A stretch of DNA of 64,000 bases from Desulfurococcus amylolyticus Z-533 (GTDB lineage Archaea > Thermoproteota > Thermoprotei_A > Sulfolobales > Desulfurococcaceae): positions 1-64,000 of the forward strand of contig NZ_KI911318.1 in the NCBI RefSeq assembly GCF_000513855.1, given 5' to 3'. A program made the position numbers and the translations under genes. The notes under the pieces were generated by a model. That model ran no database searches, was not told where the DNA came from, and worked only from the letters and a program-made list of their open reading frames with translations. Below are positions 26,827 through 35,140 of this stretch, one piece after another (within the stretch, counting starts at the first letter, position 1; every line of letters starts with the position of its first letter).

Positions 26827-27029
26827 GGCTACTGTGGATTTATAGATAACTTTAATATCTCTAGGGTACTTAGAGCTCCTGTGATCCGCATTGCGGTGAG
26901 GGCCGTGCTAGAAACCCGGATGGGGCCCTGCGGCGTTGGGCTCGACCGAGCCCCATGCAGTCTGGGTGAAGCAAGTGAGCCCAGGCCAGGGGCTAACCCC
27001 GCTAACAAAACATCAGCGGGGAAACGCAT
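26827..27029 (+). mobile_element. Solo TnpB 3'-end element, copy A (candidate omega-RNA)
   Basis: A 203-bp GC-rich block between the S-layer and subtilase genes, nearly identical to the minus strand of 33585-33797 (copy B lacks no more than one ~10-base indel and a few substitutions). One frame reads ALGSTEPHAVWVKQVSPGQG and LTPLTKHQRG, the conserved C-terminal tail of TnpB; the frame is broken upstream (VIRIAVRAV, DGAL). Stems include GGGCTC/GAGCCC, CTGGG/CCCAG around GTGAAGCAAGTGA, and CCCCGCT/AGCGGGG. No TnpB accompanies it. Because TnpB 3' ends encode omega-RNA, this may be a solo guide-RNA gene or a MITE. Confidence 0.7.
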
Positions 27030-27083
27030 CTGGAGGATGATTCTCGGGAAAAAACTGGTTACGGGTATTACTATATGGGGGGA

Positions 27084-30000
27084 TTATGTGAGGAGCCAGG
27101 AGTAGTTTAGGCCTGTGATTACCCAGTCCTCTATTATATATGTCGTCGTGTTAACATAGTAGCTGGAGCCATACCTACTGTAAACCGGGAGACTCGGCGT
27201 TGTCATGGAGACTATTAGTGATATATCCTGCCTATCCAATGGTGAACCCGTGTTGGCCCACGACAACGTGTATGAGAATGTATAGTACGGCGGGTAGTAG
27301 CCGGTATAGCCTACCGGGGACACTGCGAATACCCTTATGCTCTGTGATTGACTACTGAGAGCTGGGTACGATGATACATCCACTTGACTACTGATAGCTT
27401 GGTACGATGATACATCCATCACAACACTTGACTCGGTCACAGGGTATGGGAACCATACCCTCAGTGTTGCAGTGCCTGATGCCGGCATGGACACTGATGG
27501 CAGTCTCTGCGGTATAGTTACTGGTTTAACTGTTAAAGTAAATTTCTCAAGATTAGTGCTTGAATCAAATAATACTGTTCTAACGATTATAGTGTATATT
27601 CCTAGAGTGGGCTTCTTAGACGGGTATAATCCATACCTGTAGGAGGTGCTTGGGAATATTATCGTTGATGAGTTACCGCCAGCCCCGCCTGTAGCATGCC
27701 ACATGAATATACCGCTACCCATGTATGAATGCCATGACACGGATTCACCGTAGAAGATGCCGGCGAATAATCCATTCGGTCCAAGCGTGTATGCTACTAG
27801 TGATGTGTTGGGTAGGCTCCAGCTAGCTGTTACCTGTAAGTACGCTATGCTTGGACTACTTACGTTGACATAGAAGAACCTCCAGTCACCGGCCTCATAC
27901 CTCCATTCCCAATCGTTCTCGCCTCTCAAGTGTGATGTGGGCATCGGGGAACTAACATCATTTAATGGGTTCAGTGTGGTCTGGATACCGGGTGTCAGTG
28001 AAGCAACGACCGTGTAGGTTAGAGGCACGTAGTATATCTGCTGTATTGATCCATAGTTGACCACTACCTTGATATATGACTGGTATACTGTTGGAACAGT
28101 TGATGAAGTCGTCGATATGGTACCATATAATGTGATGTTCCTGCCCGGATTAACGGTGAAGATAGTGGTTGGTAGGGTTATCGAGGTGTCTGGGACAACC
28201 TTATAGTATGTGATAGTTACTGGTATTGTTATGTTGACTAACTCGTAGAAGCCCTTGCTTGTATCAGTGTCGTTCCATAATCTACACCTTACGACTAGCT
28301 TGGCATCACCGTAGTAGGATGCGAAGGTATTCAGCCAGTACAATGGGGCAGCTATCTGTAACCTATTGTATGATGAAGTGTGGAGCCCGTAGTTGACGTA
28401 GGCTACCTCATCAACCTGTAATGGGTTATTGGGGCGGGTTGGATCATATGGGTAACCGTTTCTATCTGTATCATTCACCCATATGTATGCAAATACGTCT
28501 GCATCGTAGTCAGGTATGTAGTCCCCGTCTCCATCAAAGTACTTGAAGGGCATGTTCACCTCAACGCTCATTAATGCTGCATCACTTGGTATGTCTTCCC
28601 TGTTCAGTATTAAGTAGGATGAATAATGAAGCATTCCTCTCAGTAAACTCAATGTTAAATTATATGTTTTCACACTTGAAGCCGCGAATTTAACGCTTGA
28701 TAGGGACACCTGTATTGGCGTCTGTGTTGGGTTAACTATTGATATATCGAATACCCTTGATAATCCACGCGGTATATCCGGGACGTATACACCGTAGTGA
28801 CCCAGGGTACTCCACGATGATGGTATAGATGGATTGCTTGGGAATATTACCACCCCATACCACTGGAGCAGGCTTACTGGTATGTAGTCCCTCCAGTAGT
28901 AGAACCAGAGCTCTGAGAGCTTGCTGGAGACACCACTGTAGTAGCTCTTAGAATATATCAATGGTTCACTGTTCTCCAGAATACTTGAAACAGCCCTGTA
29001 CACGTTGACTCTCCCAGCACCCTGATCTAGTGGCGGGTAGTTCAGGTAGTCGGCTGTATTCATCAGTATTTGTTTAACCGTGAACGGATTAGTGTATCTA
29101 CCTTGCTCACCATACTTCTGGATCAACGCGCTTAGTATCAATGCCACCGATCCAGCGGTTAATGGTGTAGCATAGCTTGTACCACCGAACACTGTGTAAT
29201 TGGTACTGTTCCAGCCTATAACGCTAGCTGTAAGCCCGAAGGCTCCAACATTGACTACATCGGGCTTCAAGTAGCCTGCTGGGGTAGGTCCCCTAGCTGC
29301 CCAGCTTATTATCTGATCCCATGTTATATTAGCATAGCCGTATAAGAGATAGTATGGCCACCATGAGGTAGAGGCACCAACGGTTATCACACCGGCCGCG
29401 GAACCAGGCGATGTCACAGTACCGTATCCGCCGCCACCGTTGCCGGCTGCCTGAACTATTATTATACCCGGGTACGAAGGATCTAGGAAGCCGGGTGTAA
29501 CTAGGCCGTTCTCCAGCATAGAGGTGAAGTCGTAGCCGAAGCCTGAGATATCATATATGAACGAGCTTATACCCCAGCTATTGCTTATTATATCGGCCCT
29601 CCTGCTTCCAGTATAGTAGAGTAGGCCAGTTGATGGATCGCTATCGAATCCGGCTGCCCACATCATGCCTAGCTCTGTGTTACCCGAGTAGAGGGCTTTG
29701 ACACCTATTATCTTAGTGCCTGGGGCTATGCCCTGTAGTAATCCACCATATAATACGTCATTGCCTCCAATAGCTGAGGCACAAGCTGTTCCATGCCCGT
29801 TGAAATCATAGAATATACTCAGGTATCTGCCCTTCAGGTCCCAGCCTGGCAGGAACCTGCCTGAACCGAACCACCACCCGAGATCATAGAAGAATCCACC
29901 GGCTACTCCAAAGCTGTAGCTCGGGTTAGCCGGGTTCGGGGACACTAGTATCCTGTCCCCGTAGTAGGATGCCCTCATATCGACACTATCAGTGAATACC

Positions 30001-30971
30001 CTGTTATTGTTGAAGTCTACATATAGCTCGGTGTAAACGCCGGGCTTTTCCGGGTCTGCCAGCACTAAGAACCTGACCACCGGTTTTGAAGCACCGACTA
30101 GGCTTAGATATGTTAATCCAACCATGTATACGCCGCTTGCTGAGGTTATACCTGTTACATTAAGTTTTATGTTTGCAGTGACTCGTATGTCAAGCTGTAA
30201 AGGCGTTATAACATGAAATATTGTGCCATTCGGTATTGTTATTAATCCATTGGTGGCCGTGAAACCATTGAATAATATCACCTGTGATTCATCCGCGTCT
30301 AGAACCAGTGGCTCCGTGATATTCACCAGCTCGCCATCCAGATCATAGTATTGCCCCTTATAGTAGGTCAGTTTATCACGTAGATTCGGGTGGCCGTAGT
30401 CCACACCGGTATCAACTACTGCAACTATCACGCCTTCACCGTTCAACCCATATTTTTCTTCAACGGTATCAACACCTGTTATCTGTCTTACAAACATTGT
30501 GTCTACCTCAGGTATCTCCTTGACTGGTGCTGTGTCAACGCTCTTCTCATCGATCTTCATGTTCAACAGTGTCAATGCTGGCTTCACCAGTACGTTGCTT
30601 AACACTACTCCCCCAGCGTTCTGGAATATGTTCGTAACAAGCTCTTTAGGTCCAAATACTTTAAATACATAGTTTCCAAGCTTATCCCTGATCAGCCTTG
30701 AAGAGGCAAGGTTAAGCTCTGCACCATTGTATGTGAACTTTGTGTTCTGTAGCCTATTATATAGGTCTTCCACGGTGTTGAGCGGGGTGGATTTATCTAT
30801 CACTACCACCAGCGATACATAGTCGCCGTCGACCCTGTTAATGATATCCGTGACCCTCTTAACATTCTCCACCTTAAGTGGTGTGGCGGCTGCTAGGGAC
30901 ACCCCTGAGAACAATACTGCTAGTATTATTGTTAATACAAATAATACATGATATATCTTATGAGACCCCAT
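27084..30971 (-). CDS. Giant S-layer-associated subtilase (STABLE-like)
   Basis: A ~1295-residue secreted S8 protease. Signal peptide KIYHVLFVLTIILAVLFSGVSLAA, a ~110-residue propeptide, then the catalytic triad: Asp in VAVVDTGVDYGHPNL, His in DFNGHGTACASAIGG and Ser in FGGTSYATPLTAG, with oxyanion Asn in VQAAGNGGGG. About 200 residues are inserted between Asp and His. The ~650-residue C-terminal region is beta-rich and has no membrane helix, so the enzyme is probably held by the S-layer protein encoded next door, as STABLE is held by tetrabrachion in Staphylothermus. I prefer the ATG at 30971 (MGSHKIYHV) over one nine bases earlier. Confidence 0.9.
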   Translation of the reverse strand: MGSHKIYHVLFVLTIILAVLFSGVSLAAATPLKVENVKRVTDIINRVDGDYVSLVVVIDKSTPLNTVEDLYNRLQNTKFTYNGAELNLASSRLIRDKLGNYVFKVFGPKELVTNIFQNAGGVVLSNVLVKPALTLLNMKIDEKSVDTAPVKEIPEVDTMFVRQITGVDTVEEKYGLNGEGVIVAVVDTGVDYGHPNLRDKLTYYKGQYYDLDGELVNITEPLVLDADESQVILFNGFTATNGLITIPNGTIFHVITPLQLDIRVTANIKLNVTGITSASGVYMVGLTYLSLVGASKPVVRFLVLADPEKPGVYTELYVDFNNNRVFTDSVDMRASYYGDRILVSPNPANPSYSFGVAGGFFYDLGWWFGSGRFLPGWDLKGRYLSIFYDFNGHGTACASAIGGNDVLYGGLLQGIAPGTKIIGVKALYSGNTELGMMWAAGFDSDPSTGLLYYTGSRRADIISNSWGISSFIYDISGFGYDFTSMLENGLVTPGFLDPSYPGIIIVQAAGNGGGGYGTVTSPGSAAGVITVGASTSWWPYYLLYGYANITWDQIISWAARGPTPAGYLKPDVVNVGAFGLTASVIGWNSTNYTVFGGTSYATPLTAGSVALILSALIQKYGEQGRYTNPFTVKQILMNTADYLNYPPLDQGAGRVNVYRAVSSILENSEPLIYSKSYYSGVSSKLSELWFYYWRDYIPVSLLQWYGVVIFPSNPSIPSSWSTLGHYGVYVPDIPRGLSRVFDISIVNPTQTPIQVSLSSVKFAASSVKTYNLTLSLLRGMLHYSSYLILNREDIPSDAALMSVEVNMPFKYFDGDGDYIPDYDADVFAYIWVNDTDRNGYPYDPTRPNNPLQVDEVAYVNYGLHTSSYNRLQIAAPLYWLNTFASYYGDAKLVVRCRLWNDTDTSKGFYELVNITIPVTITYYKVVPDTSITLPTTIFTVNPGRNITLYGTISTTSSTVPTVYQSYIKVVVNYGSIQQIYYVPLTYTVVASLTPGIQTTLNPLNDVSSPMPTSHLRGENDWEWRYEAGDWRFFYVNVSSPSIAYLQVTASWSLPNTSLVAYTLGPNGLFAGIFYGESVSWHSYMGSGIFMWHATGGAGGNSSTIIFPSTSYRYGLYPSKKPTLGIYTIIVRTVLFDSSTNLEKFTLTVKPVTIPQRLPSVSMPASGTATLRVWFPYPVTESSVVMDVSSYQAISSQVDVSSYPALSSQSQSIRVFAVSPVGYTGYYPPYYTFSYTLSWANTGSPLDRQDISLIVSMTTPSLPVYSRYGSSYYVNTTTYIIEDWVITGLNYSWLLT
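27350..27421 (-). repeat. 36-bp tandem duplication in the subtilase C-terminus
   Basis: Two adjacent 36-base units with a few mismatches encode MDVSSYQAISSQ and VDVSSYPALSSQ. It is an in-frame 12-residue duplication about 75 residues before the end of the protease, likely by slippage. Confidence 0.85.
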
Positions 30972-31049
30972 TTTACACACCTAGCAATTAGAAATAGATG
31001 CGTCCGGAATATATAAGTTTTTCCTAATGGCATATAGGTGGGGAGTGTA

Positions 31050-31316
31050 TTACAATTGAAAGCCCCGTCTTTTAGGGTGGGGTTGGAGATTTACGGGTTT
31101 TGTTTCCTCTTTTGTTTCTTGGTGATGAGTCTTTAGTGTTTACGGGCCTCAGCTATATTCGAGGCGGCGATCGCTGGAAACCATAGCCCCGCGTTAAGCG
31201 AGGTAGGGGTAGCGCGCCCGAGACCGGGCGCGGGGCTAAACCAGGCAAGAGCCTGGAATGAAGCCCCAAACCACCCCGCAAAACCCCATCCTTTAGGGCA
31301 GTGAGGATGTCAGTTT
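31050..31316 (+). mobile_element. IS200/IS605 MITE with TnpB tail (candidate omega-RNA)
   Basis: This ~265-bp element fills most of the 380-base gap upstream of the ribbon-helix-helix pair. It begins TTAC then AATTGAAAGCCCCGTCTTTT AGGGTGGGG (left-end hairpin) and ends CCCATCCTTTAGGG CAGTGAGGATGTCAG (right-end hairpin). Between them one frame reads AGNHSPALSEVGVARPRPG and LNQARAWNEAP, the tail of an IS605-type TnpB different from copies A, B and C. GC-rich stems such as AGCCCCGCG/CGCGGGGCT lie at 31187-31237. It keeps both ends but has lost tnpA and nearly all of tnpB. Confidence 0.75.
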
Positions 31317-31361
31317 TTATCTCTCCCAGTAATAATTTAACATGATTGCTTGGTGAATCCA

Positions 31362-31949
31362 ATGTCAAGGGAGATTAGAAGGAGATTTGTGCCGATCTCT
31401 GATGAAATCATACAGGAGGCGCTTGATGTTGCTGAGAGGTATGGTATGCCTTACAGTGTGATCATAGAGAAGTCTCTCGAGGGATTATTGAAGATAATGA
31501 AGTATAAGTCATCCATACTGGAGAGCATAGTCCTCGTCGATGCGGTGGATGATTTAAGAAGGCTTGGACTAGTATTCCTGCCCATGAGTATAGCGAGGAA
31601 GATCCTAGATGACCTCGATGAAGCCTTATTTAATCAGTTGCTAGAGGAGTTATCGAGGTCATCTAGGTGGTTTGGTGAGCTAAGCAGGGTTAAACGGGGT
31701 AGTTCCCCGAGGGAGTTCCAGACCTCTCTATCCCTCTGGATGCCGATGACAACTATCGATGTGGTGAAGGAGAGTGAAGAGGTATATAGGTTCGTGATCT
31801 CCATAGCTGATGTATCACCCAGGTTAATGCGCGTGCTTGAAAAAATATTGAGTAGTATGGCAGCCGGCTACGATCTTAAAATACTTGATCTAACAGTAAA
31901 CATCAATACCGTGGTTGTGAAGGTGACCGGGTTCCTTGAGAAAGAGTAG
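31362..31949 (+). CDS. Ribbon-helix-helix-like protein, first of a pair
   Basis: A ~195-residue protein of unrecognised family. The N-terminus (RRRFVPISDEIIQEALDVAERYGMPYSVIIEKSLEGLLKI) looks like a ribbon-helix-helix DNA-binding unit: a short strand, two helices. A helical middle region follows, and the last 60 residues (LMRVLEKILSSMAAGYDLKILDLTVNINTVVVKVTG) form a possible alpha-beta domain. The ATG at 31362 has GGTGA five bases upstream. Its end overlaps the next gene, which has the same domain order, so the two are probably paralogues that work as a unit. Confidence 0.6.
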   Translation: MSREIRRRFVPISDEIIQEALDVAERYGMPYSVIIEKSLEGLLKIMKYKSSILESIVLVDAVDDLRRLGLVFLPMSIARKILDDLDEALFNQLLEELSRSSRWFGELSRVKRGSSPREFQTSLSLWMPMTTIDVVKESEEVYRFVISIADVSPRLMRVLEKILSSMAAGYDLKILDLTVNINTVVVKVTGFLEKE

Positions 31950-32442
31950 GAAGACCATCGGCATCGACGCGGAATATATTGAAGCGCTTAAGGAGGTGGC
32001 GAGGAAGAGGGGGACCAGTATATCAGGCTATATGAGGCAACTAATAGATGAAGCATTGAAAATAGAGTCAATGGGCTACTATGCTCCCAGGGCTTTAATG
32101 GAGAGATGGGTAGAGCTTGTCTTATCAAAAGTTGGATTCGCATATATGCACGTGGATATATTGGAGCTTGAGGACCTTGATGAGATAGAGAGGAGAGGGG
32201 AGATACTTGGCTCAACGATAGCTGAGTTAGGTGTGGATTCAATGAAGATCATAGAGTTGCTGGGATTAAGTAGTGGTGTGGGTATTTCGCAGGGTTCCTC
32301 GATAATTCTACTACCGCAGAGTAGTAGGGTGAAGACTAAGATGTTTCACTTGATCAAGGGGTTGGCTAAGGGCTCAGGCCTTGTAATTTCCTCTAGCGGG
32401 AGCCTAGTAATAATATCTCCACCTAGGAAAACAATAATCTAA
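31936..32442 (+). CDS. Ribbon-helix-helix-like protein, second of a pair
   Basis: A 168-residue protein starting with a TTG inside the end of the preceding gene (14-base overlap). Residues 5-45 (RKTIGIDAEYIEALKEVARKRGTSISGYMRQLIDEALKI) are a good CopG/Arc-type ribbon-helix-helix. A middle segment is rich in Glu, Asp and Leu (DILELEDLDEIERRGEILG). The C-terminus (MFHLIKGLAKGSGLVISSSGSLVIISPP) parallels the end of its partner. No toxin domain is visible in either, so I do not call a toxin-antitoxin pair. Transcription from the same promoter is likely. Confidence 0.6.
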   Translation: MRKSRKTIGIDAEYIEALKEVARKRGTSISGYMRQLIDEALKIESMGYYAPRALMERWVELVLSKVGFAYMHVDILELEDLDEIERRGEILGSTIAELGVDSMKIIELLGLSSGVGISQGSSIILLPQSSRVKTKMFHLIKGLAKGSGLVISSSGSLVIISPPRKTII

Positions 32443-32490
32443 CACCTTATCAATGCAACTACACAGAGGGAATATTTCCCAGTACAACCA

Positions 32491-32656
32491 GGGGGTTCAG
32501 GCCTTATATAGGTTTATTTAAATTGGTTTCATCACTTCATCCTTGTTCCCCCTGTATCCTGCTTGGGCTTGCATACGGCTTAGGGGTGTTCACTGGCACA
32601 CCGGAGCCCGCTCACCCCGAGTACTTCAGGAATAGATTCATGCATGCAATTACATT
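32491..32656 (-). mobile_element. TnpB 3'-end remnant, copy E
   Basis: On the minus strand the decayed frame reads VIACMNLFLK, an in-frame stop, then VPVNTPKPYASPSRIQGEQG ending at 32537. This is the C-terminal part of a TnpB, homologous to 40857-41096. The conserved noncoding right end follows to 32491 with the string CCTATATAAGGCC. It lies about 150 bases upstream of psmB on the other strand. The rest of the 345-base gap holds nothing else I can support. Confidence 0.7.
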
Positions 32657-32803
32657 CTTCAATAAAAGAATTCGATAGCAAACCTATATGAAAGCGGAAA
32701 CAGCATACCGAGGCAGTTGCGGGTTCTGACTAATTTATAATCCAGGTATCTCTTTAAGATATAGTTAGGTTTCAAATCAAGAGAGCATATGGGAGTGAGC
32801 ACA

Positions 32804-33412
32804 ATGGGTGAAGTTGTTTTACCTGGCACAGCAATAGGGTTAAAAACCAGTGAGGGAGTAGTGTTAGCCAGCGAGAAAAGGCTGACGTATGACGGATTCG
32901 TGCTAAGTAGGAACGCTAGGAAAATACATATGATAACTAACCATATAGGCGTGGGCTTCGCCGGGTTAATGGGCGATGTAAACTTCCTGGTTAAGGTTTT
33001 AAGGCTTGAGGCCAAGAACTACGAGCTTCAACATGGAAGGGAGATTAAAACCAGGAACCTGGCGAAGCTTCTCTCAGTGATCCTTTACAGTTACAAGCTT
33101 GCACCCATGCTCACAGAGGTTGTTGTAGGAGGATATGATGAGGAGGGGCCCTCATTATATATCCTAGACCCTGTCGGAAGCGTGATAGAGGAGAAATACG
33201 TGGCAGTGGGCTCGGGTGCTCAACTAGCACTAGGCTACATAGAGCCAAGATATAATCCAGGCCTCGGCCTCAAGGAGGCTGAGGAGCTAGCGGTGAACGC
33301 TGTGAAAACGGTGATAGAGAGAGATGTACTATCTGGGGACGGGATAGATCTAGTAGTAATAGATGAGAACGGTTATCACTCAAAGGAAATCATATTCAAG
33401 ATGACGGGTTAG
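32804..33412 (+). CDS. psmB1: Proteasome beta subunit 1
   Basis: 20S proteasome beta subunit of 202 residues. After a propeptide of eight residues (MGEVVLPG) comes the mature N-terminus TAIGLKTSEGVVLASEKRL, with Thr1, the Glu at the position equivalent to 17 and Lys in NARKIHMI equivalent to 33. The GSGAQLALGYIE and ERDVLSGDGIDLVVI motifs are standard. In Sulfolobus one of the two beta subunits is not self-processed; this LPGTAIGLK version resembles that one, but the catalytic residues are present. ATG 32804 follows GGGAGTGA; an upstream in-frame ATG at 32789 is possible. Confidence 0.93.
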   Translation: MGEVVLPGTAIGLKTSEGVVLASEKRLTYDGFVLSRNARKIHMITNHIGVGFAGLMGDVNFLVKVLRLEAKNYELQHGREIKTRNLAKLLSVILYSYKLAPMLTEVVVGGYDEEGPSLYILDPVGSVIEEKYVAVGSGAQLALGYIEPRYNPGLGLKEAEELAVNAVKTVIERDVLSGDGIDLVVIDENGYHSKEIIFKMTG

Positions 33413-33455
33413 AAATTTTATTATTCCAACCAAGGTAAATACAAACCTGAATAAA

Positions 33456-33530
33456 GGGCCCGTCGCCTAGCCAGGATAGGGCGCCGGCCTGCGGAGCCGG
33501 AGGCCCCGGGTTCAAGTCCCGGCGGGCCCG
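33456..33530 (+). tRNA. tRNA-Arg (GCG)
   Basis: A 75-nt cloverleaf: acceptor GGGCCCG with CGGGCCC, D-arm GCCTAGCCAGGATAGGGC, anticodon stem CCGGC/GCCGG around the loop CTGCGGA giving anticodon GCG, T-arm CCGGGTTCAAGTCCCGG. The discriminator is G. No intron and no encoded CCA. TnpB element copy B starts about 55 bases downstream. Confidence 0.95.
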
Positions 33531-33584
33531 CTACATTCTCAGAGCTTCAACACATCCAGGTATTCGCGTATTCTAGACATCAAC

Positions 33585-33797
33585 ATGCGGTTCCCTGCTG
33601 ATGTTTTGTTAGCGGGGTTAGCCCCTGGCCTGGGCTCACTTGCTTCACCCAGACTGCATGGGGCTCGGTCGAGCCCAACGCCGCAGGGCCCCATCCGGGT
33701 TTCTAGCACGGCCCTCACCGCAATGCGGATCACAGGAGCTCTAAGTACCCTAGAGATATCTACAGGAATTTAAAGTTATCTATAAATCCACAGCAGC
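33585..33797 (-). mobile_element. Solo TnpB 3'-end element, copy B (candidate omega-RNA)
   Basis: A 213-bp inverted copy of 26827-27029, differing by one insertion of about ten bases near its left part and a few substitutions. Both copies share the same outer limits, so the unit moved as a whole. It has the same TnpB tail frame (ALGSTEPHAVWVK...) and the same stems. It lies downstream of tRNA-Arg and next to a decayed surface-protein gene and VapBC. Confidence 0.7.
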
Positions 33798-33881
33798 CCC
33801 TATCTCGTTCTTCCTAAGCCAAGCAACCCAGCAAATCCCGGCAACAGCAGATAAATCAATGCAAGCAACCGTGGCAATGGA

Positions 33882-34058
33882 GATCACAGGGTGTATAGTA
33901 ATAATCTCCCAGGAGAATACGTGCTGACCCAGGATCTAGCTGGGACATACCCTGGTAAAGACTAGTGTATAAGGATAGCTGCGAGCAACATAGTCCTAGA
34001 CAGCCAGGGACACAGCATAACAGGGCCTGGAGGTTTTCGTAATGTAATAATACTATAA
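33882..34058 (+). pseudogene. NosD-like parallel beta-helix protein fragment
   Basis: A short frame with one internal TAG reads NNLPGEYVLTQDLAGTYPGK D-stop-CIRIAASNIVLDSQGHSITG PGGFRNVIIL then TAA. The pattern (CIRI-ASNIVLDGQGHSITG) is that of right-handed beta-helix surface proteins of the NosD/CASH type. Only about 58 codons remain, with no start codon and no upstream domains. The flanking sequence to 34129 shows nothing else. Confidence 0.65.
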
Positions 34059-34129
34059 ACTGCTATGAGAACCAAAATAACAGCCAAAGGCACGAGTTTT
34101 TACTTGGTTTAAAAGTGTATTATGGTAAC

Positions 34130-34537
34130 TTAGTACTTGTTCTCTTTACTGATATCAATCGATGGTAGGGCTTTCACATACTTTGACGCTACTTGCCTTA
34201 ACTTTGCATCATCTGTTACTAGTGTTAATTTCTCCTTCATCGCTACGTAGATATAGGATGCATCGTAGATGGTTAAGCCTTCTTTAAGCGAAAAACCGAG
34301 AACTTCTTTTTCAGATTCCTTTATGGTGTGTACTTCTATTATGTTGAATATGTTCGCGATGATCTCCGTGAGCTTAAAGCCTGTCTCCAAATTGATCCTT
34401 TTGATTAAATGTACTTCTTTCCATACAGCGTTGAGAGATTCATATAGTGCTAGGTCCAAAGTATGCGCTTTAGTGAAAACACTTAAATCACCGCGTTTCA
34501 CTAGGTTCACAATAGCGCTTGAATCCAGTAGGAGCAA
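34130..34537 (-). CDS. vapC: VapC-type PIN-domain toxin
   Basis: A 135-residue PIN ribonuclease. Acidic residues that coordinate metal are visible: Asp in LLLDSSAIV, Glu in LALYESLN, Asp in LTIYDASYIYVA and Asp in TLVTDDAKL. Its partner antitoxin gene ends two bases upstream. PIN toxins of this kind cleave tRNA or rRNA; the target here is unknown. It lies in an accessory stretch with IS debris. Confidence 0.88.
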   Translation of the reverse strand: MLLLDSSAIVNLVKRGDLSVFTKAHTLDLALYESLNAVWKEVHLIKRINLETGFKLTEIIANIFNIIEVHTIKESEKEVLGFSLKEGLTIYDASYIYVAMKEKLTLVTDDAKLRQVASKYVKALPSIDISKENKY

Positions 34538-34539
34538 TT

Positions 34540-34767
34540 CTACCTCCTCTCCCTATCTCCACGTATTAAATCTACTATTTCTTCATCTGGAATACCGGCT
34601 ATTTCACTTAGTATATCCCTCAGTTTCTCTTCAAGCTCAGCTAGAATTCGTTTCTTAACCTCCTCCTCTAGAGCCCTCCTTATGACTGGTCCTGGTTTAA
34701 TCCCATACTTATTCATGAGCTCCTTCAATCTCTTAGGTATCTTAGCTGAAACAGTTACATAAGACAT
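34540..34767 (-). CDS. vapB: VapB-type antitoxin
   Basis: A 75-residue partner of the PIN toxin at 34130. N-terminus MSYVTVSAKIPKRLKELMNKYG resembles a ribbon-helix-helix DNA-binding unit; the remainder is a charged helix (EEEVKKRILAELEEKLRDILSEIAG) that would wrap the toxin. I start at the internal ATG (MSYVTV), which is where such antitoxins begin, rather than 18 bases upstream. Antitoxins usually repress their own promoter. Confidence 0.8.
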   Translation of the reverse strand: MSYVTVSAKIPKRLKELMNKYGIKPGPVIRRALEEEVKKRILAELEEKLRDILSEIAGIPDEEIVDLIRGDRERR

Positions 34768-34864
34768 ACTCTTAACCAATAACATACGTTTATATGTAAA
34801 CCCTTATAAGGTTTACCAAAAAGTATACCTACGTCGCGCGTGTTTCCAGCTGATTCTATGATAT

Positions 34865-34913
34865 CTGACCTCCTCCCCGCCCTAAAGGGTTCGTGTCTGG
34901 TAGATACCTGTAA
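34865..34913 (-). mobile_element. Diverged TTAC-hairpin, IS200/IS605 end-like
   Basis: On the minus strand: TTAC, then a spacer unlike the other copies, then CCCTTTAGGGCGGGGAGGAG GTCAG, the strongly conserved 3' half of the family. The usual AACTGAAAGCCCC block is missing. It is kept as a likely remnant on the basis of the 3' half. Confidence 0.45.
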
Positions 34914-35120
34914 TTGCCTGCTTCATCCCCTTATTTCTTATTTCCCCGCTCCGTCCGGCTTCATCCCTCACAATAGTGGAATACCCCGTATACCCACCCA
35001 GAGAATACCGGGAGAAACTATCCAGGCTCCACGGGAGAAAAGTAAAAGGTAATAGTCATCGAGGAAAGCGAGTGAAGACACCGAGAGAACAAACATATCC
35101 AAAAATATCCAAATTAGAAA

Positions 35121-35140
35121 GGATTTAGAACCCGCAACAG
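35121..35140. repeat. 20-bp dispersed repeat (copy 1)
   Basis: GGATTTAGAACCCGCAACAG here matches 52520-52539 at 19 of 20 positions. Both copies are in noncoding DNA. Origin unknown. Confidence 0.5.

Noticed and set aside
26829-27029. 66-residue frame on the minus strand over copy A
   Set aside because: It is the antisense of a GC-rich TnpB 3' end; the same frame recurs in copy B only because the DNA repeats.
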